This document shows positions 41,426-49,948 of a DNA stretch of 64,000 nt, piece by piece (position 1 is the stretch's first letter; each line of letters starts with the position of its first letter). Under the pieces are notes generated by a model that worked only from the letters and a program-made list of their open reading frames with translations, searched no databases and was not told the DNA's origin. A program made the translations under genes and the position numbers. The stretch is from Nocardia cyriacigeorgica (GTDB lineage: Bacteria > Actinomycetota > Actinomycetes > Mycobacteriales > Mycobacteriaceae). Where the stretch lies: positions 62,001 through 126,000 of the forward strand of contig NZ_VBUT01000013.1 in assembly GCF_005863245.1 (NCBI RefSeq). Direction: 5' to 3'.

Positions 41426-41659
41426 TCACGGCGGGCCTTCGCCCTCGCCGAGCTCCGATCCGGTCGATTCGATATCGGTGACCGAGAGCGGATCGACGTC
41501 GATGTAAGGGCCGACCAATTCCCCGGACGACGGTGCAGCGCCGAGTATTTCGGAGATCCTGACCGGGTCGCCCGTCCACCCGTCGGCGTACACCGGCGCC
41601 CACGATCCGTCCGCCCATTGCACCCAGCTCTGCGGCTCGGGCTCGTCAGGTGCCCTCAT
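41426..41659 (-). CDS. Small Trp-rich protein W2 (cassette 2)
   Basis: A 77-residue protein: the core PQSWVQWADGSWAPVYADGW is the same as in W1 at 36952, followed by an acidic C-terminus (VDPLSVTDIESTGSELGEGE). ATG 41659 overlaps the stop of the C2 gene (ATGA). The pair has the same order and coupling as C1-W1, but lies 2.1 kb from the rest of cassette 2. Confidence 0.7.
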   Translation of the reverse strand: MRAPDEPEPQSWVQWADGSWAPVYADGWTGDPVRISEILGAAPSSGELVGPYIDVDPLSVTDIESTGSELGEGEGPP

Positions 41660-41871
41660 GGCAGCGTCGCCAGGTACAGGCGCGCGGCGCGCAACCGATC
41701 ACAGGTGTCGAAACGGCATCCGAGGCGTTCATGGATGCCGACGATGCCGCGCGCGTGCGCTTCGGTGAGCAGGATCGGCACCTCATGGCAGCGTTCATAG
41801 GCGGGATCGTCGGCCGAGCGGGGTGCGGCGCTGCTGTCGGATGAATCGCCGGGTGGCTCTACCCCCTGCAC
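41656..41871 (-). CDS. Small CxxxxC-type protein C2 (cassette 2)
   Basis: A 71-residue protein from GTG 41871, the first possible start after an in-frame stop. The C-terminal half HARGIVGIHERLGCRFDTC then DRLRAARLYLA corresponds to C1 at 37197 (helix, Cys-x4-Cys, Arg-rich helix). A third Cys in YERCHEVP is extra. A shorter start inside is possible. Overlaps W2 by ATGA. Confidence 0.6.
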   Translation of the reverse strand: MQGVEPPGDSSDSSAAPRSADDPAYERCHEVPILLTEAHARGIVGIHERLGCRFDTCDRLRAARLYLATLP

Positions 41872-42219
41872 TGATCACCACCCGGCAGGTCGGCCGCGCG
41901 ATCGGAACCAGCTGTCGCCGAGGTCGGCATGTTCGTAACGGCCTCTCCCGCACGGACATCGAGCGCACGTCCGAGCGTTGTCGTCGAGAAACTCACGAGC
42001 AGGTCGGCCGCCGGTTGGCGATGGCATACTGGAGCCCATCGCCTCCGGTCGACCGGGCGCGTTCCCCGTGGGGCCCGCAGGGGACAACTTCGACTAGCGT
42101 TGCTCAAGAGTAACTGAGAACCCGTCACTGCGCGAGAATTCCCGCAAATAGTGGCCCAATGATGTTTGCCGACCAGTAGCCATTCGGAGCGGGAGTGCGG
42201 TCGCTGGTACCTCGGACGC
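41872..42219. other. Intergenic region upstream of C2/W2 genes
   Basis: A 348-bp gap. A minus-strand frame from about 42039 encodes roughly 50 residues with a CARCPCGRGRYEHAD segment, but its codon bias is poor and another frame competes, so it is not called. No clear hairpin or promoter was found. Confidence 0.35.
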
Positions 42220-44550
42220 TCAGGTCGAACGCTGGACCTTCACCTTCACGTTCTTCATGATCGGCTGATCACTTTGAGTGCTCACATCGCCGATCGCGCA
42301 CAAGACATTCATTTCCGGCATGTACCCCGCCGCGCAGCCGGGTGGGATGTCGTACGGGATGACCTTGTAGTTGCGCAGTGAACGGGTGCTGCCGTCACGG
42401 GCGATGCTGGTGATATCGACCTCGTCGAACTGGCGCAGACCGCGCTCACGCATATCGTCGGCGTTCATGAAGATCAGCGTGCGCAGGTTCTTGACGCCGC
42501 GGTATCGGTCGTTGCCGGAGTAGATGGTGGTGTTCCACTGGTCGTGCGAACGCATGGTGGCGAGAGTGAGGGTATCGGGTTCCCGGGTGAGGTCGGGCAG
42601 CGCGGCGGCCGAGAATTCGGCGCGACCGGATGGGGTGCGGAACACCAATTCGCGTGCGGGCTGGCGGATCCGGAAGCCGAGCGGCAGCCGGACGCGGCGA
42701 TTGAAATCTTCGAAACCGTCGAGCACCTGGGCCATCGTGTCGCGGATGCGGTCGTAGTCCTCGACGTAGTACTCCCACGGTGTCGCGCTGCCGGGCAACG
42801 CGGCGCGGGCGATGCCGGCGATGATCGCGGGCTCGGACATCAGGTGCGGTGAGGCCGGCTTCTTCATCCCGCGCGACAAATGCACCATGCTCATCGAGTC
42901 CTCCACCGAGGTCTCCTGGATGCCACCGCGCTGTTCGTCCTTCTCGGTGCGGCCCAGGCACGGCAGGATCACCGCGCGCCTGCCGTGCACGAGGTGGCTG
43001 CGATTGAGTTTCGTGCTCACCTGCACGGTCAGTTCGCAGGTGCGCAGCGCGTCGAAGGTGTAGGCGGTATCGGGTGCCGCGATCGCGAAATTGCCGCCCA
43101 TACCGACGAAGACCTTCACCCGGCCGGCGTGCATGGCATCGATCGCTCCCACGGTGTCCAGGCCGTGCGCGCGCGGCGGATCGATCCCGCACACCTGCGC
43201 CAGCCGGTCCAGGAACGCGTCCGTTGGCCGATGATCGATACCGCAGGTGCGGTTGCCCTGCACATTGCTGTGCCCGCGCACCGGCGACGGTCCCGCGCCT
43301 TCCCGGCCCAGATTGCCGCGCAGCAACAGCAGATTCACGATCTCGCGGACGGTGTCGACGCCGTGCTCATGCTGGGTCACCCCGAGACACCAGCTGATGA
43401 TGCTGCGGTCGGCGTCGCAGTAGATCCGCGCCGCCTTGCGGATATCGGCCACCTCGACACCGGACTGCCGTTCGATATCGGTCCACGACGTCGCGTCACA
43501 CACCGCGCGATACTCGTCGAACCCGTGCGTGTACCGCTCGATGAATTCGATGTCGATCGCCTTCGGGTCCGACCGCGCCTGTTCCAGCACCGCTTTCGCC
43601 ATCCCACGCAGCAACGCCATATCGCCGCCGATGCGCGGCTGTAGATTCAGCGAACTGGTCGGCGTGGCGCGGAAGGTGGCCATCTGCACGAAATCATGCG
43701 GGATCATCGCCTTGCGAGCGGCCGCCTCCACCAGCGGGTTGATATGCACGATGTGCGCGCCGCGCTTGTGCGCCTCCACCAGCGCGGTCAGCATGCGCGG
43801 TGCGTTCGAGGCCGCGTTGACGCCGAGGATGAACAGGGCGTCGGTGGTTTCCCAGTCCTCGAGATCCACGGTGCCCTTACCCGTGCCGAGCGCCGCTTGG
43901 AGCGCTCGGCCGCTGGCCTCGTGACACATGTTCGAACAGTCCGGCAAGTTGTTGGTGCCGAGTTCGCGGGCCAGCAGCTGATACAGAAAGGTCGCTTCGT
44001 TGCCGAGCCTGCCCGAGGTATAGAAGGCGGCCTGGTTCGGGTCGTCGAGTTCGCGCAGGGTGCGGCCGATGAGTTCGAACGCCTCCTGCCAGCTGATCGG
44101 GACATAGCGGTCGGTGGCGGGGTCGTAGCTCATCGGCTCGGTGAGCCTGCCCTGGTTCTCCAGATCGAATTCGCTCCACCGCGACAGCTCGCTGACGGTG
44201 TGCGTGGCGAAGAACTCGCGGTCGACCCGCTTGTGGGTCATCTCCCAGGCGACGTGTTTGATGCCGTTCTCGCAGATGTCGAGGTGCAGGCCCTTCATAT
44301 CGTCGGGCCAGGCGCAGCCCGGACAGTCGAATCCGCCGTCCTCATGGTTCATCTTCAGGATCGCGTGCGGTCCGGCGATCCCTTCGCCTTCGCGCGCCAG
44401 GAACCTGGTCACGCTCTTGGCCGCGCCCCAACCGGCCGCCGGGTGGGTGTAGGGCCGGAATTCGGGTTCGGGCTGCTTGTCGCGGCCGCTCGGCCCCTCG
44501 TCCGGTGCGGATCCCGCGCGGTCGGCATCGGTACGAACACGATCGGCCAT
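42220..44550 (-). CDS. FdhF/YdeP family molybdopterin oxidoreductase
   Basis: A 776-residue molybdopterin enzyme of the FdhF/YdeP (formate-dehydrogenase-like) family. Cysteines 76, 79 and 93 (FDCPGCAW, DICENG) can bind one Fe-S cluster. Then follow the molybdopterin domains: SNMCHEASGRAL, LGVTQHEHGVDT, GNLGREGAGPSPVRGHSNVQ and a C-terminal dinucleotide-binding domain (SHDQWNTTIYSGNDRYRG). No Tat signal, so cytoplasmic. YdeP-type enzymes are linked to acid resistance in E. coli but their reaction is unknown. ATG 44550 is used; the frame upstream is a shadow. Divergent from the FUSC-type gene and LysR. Confidence 0.9.
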   Translation of the reverse strand: MADRVRTDADRAGSAPDEGPSGRDKQPEPEFRPYTHPAAGWGAAKSVTRFLAREGEGIAGPHAILKMNHEDGGFDCPGCAWPDDMKGLHLDICENGIKHVAWEMTHKRVDREFFATHTVSELSRWSEFDLENQGRLTEPMSYDPATDRYVPISWQEAFELIGRTLRELDDPNQAAFYTSGRLGNEATFLYQLLARELGTNNLPDCSNMCHEASGRALQAALGTGKGTVDLEDWETTDALFILGVNAASNAPRMLTALVEAHKRGAHIVHINPLVEAAARKAMIPHDFVQMATFRATPTSSLNLQPRIGGDMALLRGMAKAVLEQARSDPKAIDIEFIERYTHGFDEYRAVCDATSWTDIERQSGVEVADIRKAARIYCDADRSIISWCLGVTQHEHGVDTVREIVNLLLLRGNLGREGAGPSPVRGHSNVQGNRTCGIDHRPTDAFLDRLAQVCGIDPPRAHGLDTVGAIDAMHAGRVKVFVGMGGNFAIAAPDTAYTFDALRTCELTVQVSTKLNRSHLVHGRRAVILPCLGRTEKDEQRGGIQETSVEDSMSMVHLSRGMKKPASPHLMSEPAIIAGIARAALPGSATPWEYYVEDYDRIRDTMAQVLDGFEDFNRRVRLPLGFRIRQPARELVFRTPSGRAEFSAAALPDLTREPDTLTLATMRSHDQWNTTIYSGNDRYRGVKNLRTLIFMNADDMRERGLRQFDEVDITSIARDGSTRSLRNYKVIPYDIPPGCAAGYMPEMNVLCAIGDVSTQSDQPIMKNVKVKVQRST

Positions 44551-44924
44551 GACATATCCCTTCGACGGTTCGAACGCGGCTCTCACCGGTTCGAGATTTG
44601 CGAAGCTGCTGAATGTCGTGCGTTCAGAATCCTCGTCCCGATTCCGGCGCGACCGCAATACCCACCGGATCCGGGCGCGGCGGCCACCACCTCGACCGCC
44701 AGTGTTCAGGGCGCTCGGACCCGCTGTCCAAGACGAACTTCCGACCGGTCGATAGGCAGCGCTTATCACCGCCGGTCGCACCGGAAATCGCCGCCGGAGA
44801 TCGGATAACCGCAGGTTGACGGCTTGCGATGGGCTCGGGCACGCTGATCCACCGCACCGGGTCACGCGTAGCGACCTGGCAACACTGCCGTCATCGCGCC
44901 CGCGATGCGACCTTCGGAGGATTC
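44551..44924. other. Divergent promoter region, FdhF / FUSC
   Basis: A 374-bp gap without a convincing gene. It has a LysR-type motif at 44751-44767 and GGAGG ahead of the GTG at 44925. A TTGACG hexamer at 44816-44821 could be the -35 of the rightward promoter. Confidence 0.4.
44751..44767. promoter_or_regulatory. Candidate LysR-type site
   Basis: GATAGGCAGCGCTTATC is an inverted repeat with one mismatch (GATAGGC/GCTTATC) and contains the ATA-N9-TAT pattern typical of LysR activators. The LysR gene at 46173 is two genes away and could act here. Confidence 0.4.
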
Positions 44925-46160
44925 GTGCCGACCACGCGACCACGGCCGCGTCCGCTCACCCAGCGCCTCGCCGGCGAGATCGATCATCATCTGCCCGCCG
45001 TCCGGGTGTTCGCCGGACTGGCGATTCCCGGGCTGATGCTGATCGCCGCGGGCCGGACCGATCTGCTCATCTACGCGGTGTTCGGGTCCTTCACCGGCAT
45101 GTACGGCTATGCGGAGGCGCCGAGGCAGCGGCTGATCCACCAGCTGGAGGCAGCGGTCCTGCTGGTCGGCGGCGTCGCGGCCGGCATCGTGCTCGGTCGC
45201 TCACTCGCACCCGCATGGCTGCTGGTGGTGGCGGTCGCGCTGTTCGGCGCCGCCGCCTCACCGCTGACCGATCGGCTGGGACTGCGGCCGGAGGGCCCGT
45301 TCTTCGGGATCTTCGCCTTCGGCGCCATCGCCATGGTCGCCGGAACACAGGACGATCCGGTGCAGGCCGTGGCGATCTGCGCGGCGACCGCCGGACTGTG
45401 CGTGCTGGTCGGTTACCTCGATGCGATCCGGCGGCCCGGCACCGAGGCGAGCGTGGCGGCCCTGCCGCGCCGGACCGGGACCGCATCGCTGGTGCAGGCC
45501 GGGCGCTATGCGACGGCCATCGCGGTGGCGGGCGGGATCGGGCTGCTGCTCGGTGTGGGGCATGCCAATTGGGCGATGGCCGGCGCCGCGGTGCCCTTGG
45601 TCGCGGCCGACCGCAAGGGCGGGATCCAGCGGGGCGTGCACCGGGTGGTCGGCACCTTCGCCGGTCTCGCGGTCACCGCTCCCCTGCTGATCCCCGGCCC
45701 GAGCGCGACCGTACTGGCGCTGGCGATCATCGCGTTGCTGTATCCGACGGAGCTGTTCATGGCCCGCCACTACGCGGTGGCGCTCGGCTTCTTCACACCG
45801 CTGATCATGTTGATGACCGAGCTCGCCGATCCGGCCGATCCCCTGACCATGCTGAGCGACCGGGCCGTCGACACGCTCCTCGGAGTCACCGTCGGTGTCG
45901 CGGTAGCGCTGCTGATCCATCAACCGGGCGCCACGCCGCCCGCCGTCACCGCGGCGATATGCGAACTCGCGCATACTGGCGCCATGACTTCCGACAACGA
46001 CGCCTGGTACTACTGCCTCGAGCATCATCGCGCCGAGCAGGGCAAGAACTGCTGGGTCGGCGACCGGATGGGGCCCTACCCCGACCAGGCGACCGCGGAG
46101 AACGCCCTGGAGATCGCCAAAGCCCGCAATCGCGTCGCCGACGCCCAAGACGAGGACTGA
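44925..46160 (+). CDS. FUSC-type membrane protein fused to a small C-terminal domain
   Basis: A 411-residue protein. Residues 20-350 hold about ten hydrophobic segments in two blocks (VFAGLAIPGLMLIAAG, LLVVAVALFGAA, then TAIAVAGGIGLLLGVG, GTFAGLAVTAPLLI), the layout of FUSC/aromatic-acid exporter family proteins. From residue 354 (MTSDNDAWYYCLEHHRAEQG) to the end there is a 58-residue soluble domain that in mycobacterial relatives is a separate small protein with a SPOR-like ending. Here both are in one open frame without a stop. GTG 44925 follows GGAGG. Possibly exports aromatic acids or other anions. Confidence 0.78.
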   Translation: MPTTRPRPRPLTQRLAGEIDHHLPAVRVFAGLAIPGLMLIAAGRTDLLIYAVFGSFTGMYGYAEAPRQRLIHQLEAAVLLVGGVAAGIVLGRSLAPAWLLVVAVALFGAAASPLTDRLGLRPEGPFFGIFAFGAIAMVAGTQDDPVQAVAICAATAGLCVLVGYLDAIRRPGTEASVAALPRRTGTASLVQAGRYATAIAVAGGIGLLLGVGHANWAMAGAAVPLVAADRKGGIQRGVHRVVGTFAGLAVTAPLLIPGPSATVLALAIIALLYPTELFMARHYAVALGFFTPLIMLMTELADPADPLTMLSDRAVDTLLGVTVGVAVALLIHQPGATPPAVTAAICELAHTGAMTSDNDAWYYCLEHHRAEQGKNCWVGDRMGPYPDQATAENALEIAKARNRVADAQDED

Positions 46161-46172
46161 TCGCGGTAGCGC

Positions 46173-47099
46173 ATGCTGTTTCGCCAGCTCGAGTACTTCG
46201 TCGCGCTCGCGCGCGAACGTCACTTCGCCCGCGCGGCCCGCGCCTGCTACGTCTCCCAGCCCGCGCTGTCGGAGGCGATCCGCAAGCTCGAACGCGAGCT
46301 GGAAGTGCCGCTGGTCCGGCGCGGGCGCACCTTCGAGGGGCTGACGCCCGAGGGTGAGCGGCTCGTGCTGTGGGCGCGGCGCATACTGGCCGACCACGAT
46401 GCGCTCAAACACGAGGTGACGGCCCTGCGCACCGGGTTGACCGGGCAATTGCGGATCGGCGTGATTCCGGCGGCGTCGGGCACCGTCGCGCTGCTCACCG
46501 ATCCGTTCTGCACCGCACACCCGCTGGTGCGGGTGCGGCTGGAGACCAGCCTGCGCTCCCCCGACATCGTCGACCGGATCCGGCGCTTCGAACTCGATGC
46601 CGGGATCGTGTACGCGCATGGCATCGAAACCGGCGATCTCACCGTCACCCCGCTCTACGACGAGCGGCATGTCCTCGTCGCGGGCGCCGAATTGCTCGCG
46701 GGGCGCGCGGACGCCATCACCTGGGCCGAGGCATTGGAGATGCCGATGTGCCTGCTGCACAAGGGGATGCACGGCCGTCAGCTCATCGACGACGCCCTCG
46801 CCACCCGCGGCCTCACCGCCGCCCCGCAACTGGACAGCGATTCGGTGGTGGCCATGCTCGCGCACGCGGGCACCGGACGTTGGGCCTGCGTCGTGCCGCA
46901 GCCCTGGCTGCACACCCTGCGACCGCCCGCAGGCGTGCGGGTGCTCGCACTCGACGATCCTGCCGTGGTCGCGCGGATCGTCCTGGTCACCCATGCGGGC
47001 GAACCGAGTTCGGTACTGACCAGGGCGCTGACGGAGACCGCGAGTTCGGCGGGCATCGGGGAGACGATTCGGCGGGCGTCCGGGCGGCTACCGATGTAG
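46173..47099 (+). CDS. LysR family transcriptional regulator
   Basis: A 308-residue LysR protein. HTH at 1-60 (QLEYFVALARERHFARAARA, YVSQPALSEAIRKLE), linker, and effector-binding domain from about 90 (LRIGVIPAASGTVALLTDPF, AGIVYAHGIETGDL). It lies 12 bp after the FUSC-type gene in the same direction, and this regulator group is often found beside FdhF/YdeP-type dehydrogenases. It probably controls the divergent fdhF-like gene through a site in the 44551-44924 gap. The inducer is unknown. Confidence 0.9.
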   Translation: MLFRQLEYFVALARERHFARAARACYVSQPALSEAIRKLERELEVPLVRRGRTFEGLTPEGERLVLWARRILADHDALKHEVTALRTGLTGQLRIGVIPAASGTVALLTDPFCTAHPLVRVRLETSLRSPDIVDRIRRFELDAGIVYAHGIETGDLTVTPLYDERHVLVAGAELLAGRADAITWAEALEMPMCLLHKGMHGRQLIDDALATRGLTAAPQLDSDSVVAMLAHAGTGRWACVVPQPWLHTLRPPAGVRVLALDDPAVVARIVLVTHAGEPSSVLTRALTETASSAGIGETIRRASGRLPM

Positions 47100-47136
47100 C
47101 TACGTCGCGGCAATCCGATCCGTACAGTGAACGAGC

Positions 47137-47772
47137 ATGAGGACTCGGATCCTGCGATCCGCCGTCGGTCGACTCGTCGGCGCGGTGCTGGTCGGTGTCG
47201 TGATCGGCGCGCTGGTGGGCCGTCTGACCGAATGGCCGCTGGGGGTCCTGGCCGGCATCGCCACGGCGGACACGCTGTTCGTCGTCGTCGGCTGGTTCGC
47301 GCTGTGGCCGATGGATGCCGCGCAGACCCGCGCGAACGCGCGACGCGAAGACTTCCGGCCTGTTGTCGAGGAGCTGTCGGTGGTCGGCGCCGCGTCGAGC
47401 GGGCTGATCGGCATCGTGGTGATCCTCGTGCTCGGCGATTCCGGCGCAGGCGAGCTGGCGGCCGCGCTCGCTCTCGGCGGGGTCTTCATGGCGTGGGCCG
47501 CGCTGCATCTGATGTACTCCGCCCGCTACGCCTACCTGTTCTACGAATCTCCTGTCGGCGGCATCGATTTCAACTCCGACGACGCGCCCGCCTACCGCGA
47601 CTTCCTCTACTTCAGCTACAACCTCGGCATGACCTATCAGGTCTCCGACACCGACGTCTCCAGCTCACGGATCCGGGCCATCACCCTGCGCCACAACCTG
47701 CTGTCCTACGCCTTCGGCACCGTCATCCTCGCGACGACGATCAATCTCGTCGTGGGAATCGCCACCGGGTGA
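47137..47772 (+). CDS. DUF1345 family membrane protein
   Basis: A 211-residue membrane protein with five to six hydrophobic segments and the family-defining soluble loop [16 protein letters not shown], followed by [20 protein letters not shown]. This is DUF1345, conserved in bacteria, function unknown. It follows the LysR gene by 37 bp; co-transcription is possible but no functional link is evident. Confidence 0.85.
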   Translation: MRTRILRSAVGRLVGAVLVGVVIGALVGRLTEWPLGVLAGIATADTLFVVVGWFALWPMDAAQTRANARREDFRPVVEELSVVGAASSGLIGIVVILVLGDSGAGELAAALALGGVFMAWAALHLMYSARYAYLFYESPVGGIDFNSDDAPAYRDFLYFSYNLGMTYQVSDTDVSSSRIRAITLRHNLLSYAFGTVILATTINLVVGIATG

Positions 47773-47830
47773 TCGGCCGGCTCCCTGCGTCACCGGCGCA
47801 CGAGTGGGGCGGCGGGCGAGGAGACTGCGT

Positions 47831-48325
47831 TCAGCTAGGCGTGCCCGGGCGCATGACGGCCAGCGCCGCATCGGGTACGAGTTCGCGCGGCAGGATCTCG
47901 CGGCGATGATCGGTGTAGCGGAGCACGACGACCGTCTCCCGAATGTCGACGGATTCGATCTCGTCGTATCGGTGGCTGTCGGCGTCGTCGGCAGTGCCGG
48001 TGGTGACGAAGTCCTCGAAGTACCGGGCCTGGATGACCGAACCCGTGCGGGCGTGCAGGGTGGTGGTGCGCAGCGCGGGGCCCAGCGGTAGCGCGAGCGC
48101 CATGAGGGTCATGAGCACCGACAGGAACACCGGCAGATACAGACCGCCGACCGGCGCGACGACCACCCAGATACCGAGCCAGATGATGACCAGGGCGCCC
48201 AGCACGGGACGCCCGATCACCGACCGGAGGAAGGTCAGCACGATCCGTCGCGAGGTCGCGCGGTCCACGACCTGCTCCAGGTCGAGCCATGGCGTCTGGG
48301 TCGCCACCGGCTGTTGCGCGTCCAT
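47831..48325 (-). CDS. Hypothetical membrane protein
   Basis: A 164-residue protein with a polar N-terminus, two closely spaced transmembrane helices (VLGALVIIWLGIWVVVAPVG, LPVFLSVLMTLMALALPLG), and a cytoplasmic beta-rich tail (ARYFEDFVTT, VDIRETVVVLRYTDHR). The tail resembles the YcxB-like C-terminal domain of small membrane proteins. ATG 48325 has GGAGG upstream. Convergent with the DUF1345 gene. Confidence 0.68.
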   Translation of the reverse strand: MDAQQPVATQTPWLDLEQVVDRATSRRIVLTFLRSVIGRPVLGALVIIWLGIWVVVAPVGGLYLPVFLSVLMTLMALALPLGPALRTTTLHARTGSVIQARYFEDFVTTGTADDADSHRYDEIESVDIRETVVVLRYTDHRREILPRELVPDAALAVMRPGTPS

Positions 48326-48561
48326 GTCGTCCTCCGTATCGATGCACCCAGACCCTACCCATGCCGGAAACCGGGACAAAACGGGCACCGATCGTTCGGG
48401 TGTCAGCGACCGAGCACAGGTCGGCGCCGGTCTCGCCCACCTACCGACCTGCGCGCACGCACCGGACTGCGACGCACACGCCTACACCTCGCATCCCCTC
48501 GCGACGTGACCGGCCGCGACCGGTCACGAGCCGTCCGGGTCGCGCATGGCCCGATGCCCGC

Positions 48562-49407
48562 TCACGCCCAGGTCGCGGTCTCCGGGTCGACGCCGTGATG
48601 GCGGGCATTCGCGTCGATGATGTCGTGCAACCATACGGTCAGGCCGGGCGCCAGGCCGTCGTAGAACTCGGTGTACCCCGCATCGTCGACGTACCTGCGC
48701 GCCAGGCAGACCTGCATCGCATGAGTGCAGTCGAAGTACACCCCGATCGAGGCCCGATGCCGTTCGGCCAGGTCATCGGCTTCCGCGCTGCCGGGCCGCA
48801 CGCCCCGGCGGCAGGCGGCGGCCAGGTCCGCGTTGAGCGCGTGGACGGAGTCGGCGATCTGCTGCCACTGGCCGGGTGTGCGTTCGGCTGCCCGCTCGGC
48901 GTACTGCGCCCACTGCGCGGTGTCGCCCCATTGTTCGCGGGCCCGGCCGACCCATTCCGGCTGCCAGTGCTTGCCGAACATCGCGACCTGCTCCTGGTCC
49001 GACAGCAGGATGCCGGACTGCCTGGCCTCGATCATGCGGTCGAGCGCCGCGCCCATCCGTTCCAGTTCGGCGATGCGTTCGCGCAGGTGGTCGCGTTGGC
49101 GGCGCAGCGAGTCCGTCGCATCGGCCGACGGGGAGTCGAGCAGGCCGGCGATCTCGGCGAGCGGCACCCCGAGCTCCCGGTAAACCAGCACGCGGTGCAG
49201 CCGGGTGAGGTCCGCGGCGGTGTAGAGCCGGTAGCCGCCGTCGGTGCGGGCGGACGGACTGACCAGGCCGATGGCATCCCAGTGGTGCAGGGCGCGGACT
49301 GTCACGCCCGCCCGCGCCGCGACCGCACCGACGGTGAGACCTGCCTCGACGTCGTGCGCTGCCGGATCCGCCACACCGCCCAGTGTGGCAGCGCCACCAT
49401 TCGTCAT
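48562..49407 (-). CDS. MerR family regulator with TipAS-like domain
   Basis: A 281-residue regulator. N-terminal MerR HTH and wing (VGAVAARAGVTVRALHHWDA, GGYRLYTAADLTRLHRVL), a coiled coil (about 100-140), and a C-terminal TipAS domain (FGKHWQPEWVGRAREQWGDT onward), which in TipAL binds thiopeptide and other drugs. It overlaps the upstream VOC gene by ATGA (49404-49407) and the operon has a MerR-type promoter, so it likely activates its own operon when bound to a drug. Closest description: TipAL-like drug sensor. Confidence 0.87.
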   Translation of the reverse strand: MTNGGAATLGGVADPAAHDVEAGLTVGAVAARAGVTVRALHHWDAIGLVSPSARTDGGYRLYTAADLTRLHRVLVYRELGVPLAEIAGLLDSPSADATDSLRRQRDHLRERIAELERMGAALDRMIEARQSGILLSDQEQVAMFGKHWQPEWVGRAREQWGDTAQWAQYAERAAERTPGQWQQIADSVHALNADLAAACRRGVRPGSAEADDLAERHRASIGVYFDCTHAMQVCLARRYVDDAGYTEFYDGLAPGLTVWLHDIIDANARHHGVDPETATWA

Positions 49408-49904
49408 TCGCGGGTGATGCCGATGTCGCGCAGATGCTGGGCTTCGGGGCTGTCCGGGTCCCAAGGTCGCGCCGCCGTCATGATGACGCGGGTGTTCTCC
49501 GGTGTGCGGACCTCGAGCTCCACCGAGTTCCACGGCGTCTGCCGGGGTCCGGTGGTCGAGCCGGGAACGAGTTGCTCGCAGGCGGCCGCGATCTCCTCGA
49601 TCTGGTTGAGCACGCACGAGAAACTGACGGTCGATCCTGCCCCATCGGCGGCCCGCTCGCCGGGCACGAGCAGCACATCCTGGAAGGCCCATCGGCGCAG
49701 GTGGGTGACGCGCCCGGGCGCGGTGAAGAAGTCCATGAAGCCGAGGCCACGGACCCAGAAGTCCACCGAGGCCGCCAGATCGGGTGTCGGCGCGGTGACG
49801 AACATGGGCATTCCGTAGACGCCGCGGTACAGCTCGGGCGGTTCGGCGTCGGGTCCGGGGACGGGAACGGGGCTGATCTCGAAGGCGTCGTAGAGGTCGG
49901 TCAT
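49404..49904 (-). CDS. VOC family protein
   Basis: A 166-residue glyoxalase/bleomycin-resistance-fold protein. The sequence starts with a short tail and then MFVTAPTPDLAASVDFWVRG, the first VOC module, and RVIMTAARPWDPD near the end. Members bind or modify drugs or small electrophiles. As first gene of an operon with a TipAS-type MerR sensor, a drug-binding or drug-modifying role is likely. Metal-binding residues cannot be fixed by eye. Confidence 0.85.
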   Translation of the reverse strand: MTDLYDAFEISPVPVPGPDAEPPELYRGVYGMPMFVTAPTPDLAASVDFWVRGLGFMDFFTAPGRVTHLRRWAFQDVLLVPGERAADGAGSTVSFSCVLNQIEEIAAACEQLVPGSTTGPRQTPWNSVELEVRTPENTRVIMTAARPWDPDSPEAQHLRDIGITRE

Positions 49905-49910
49905 GCCGTC

Positions 49911-49941
49911 ATCGTCGGGCCTGACGCTACGTGAGGGTCAA
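49911..49941 (-). promoter_or_regulatory. MerR-type promoter of VOC/TipAS-MerR operon
   Basis: On the minus strand TTGACC (49941-49936) and GACGAT (49916-49911) are 19 bp apart. The spacer is filled with CCTGACGCTACGTGAGG (49920-49936), an inverted repeat with a single mismatch. The -10 ends only 6 bp before the VOC ATG, so the mRNA is nearly leaderless. Confidence 0.7.
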
Positions 49942-49948
49942 GTCGGTT

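Noticed and set aside
41875-42039. Small Cys-rich minus-strand gene (CARCPCGRGRYEHAD)
   Set aside because: Third-base GC is poor, another frame is equally good, and no paralogue exists near cassette 1.
45984-46160. Separate small gene inside the FUSC frame
   Set aside because: The ATG at 45984 has no ribosome binding site and the frame is continuous with the transporter. A fusion is the simpler reading, although internal initiation cannot be excluded.
44816-46357. 513-codon Arg-rich plus frame overlapping FUSC and LysR
   Set aside because: Different frame from both proteins, extreme Arg/Gly/Ala content, no motif.
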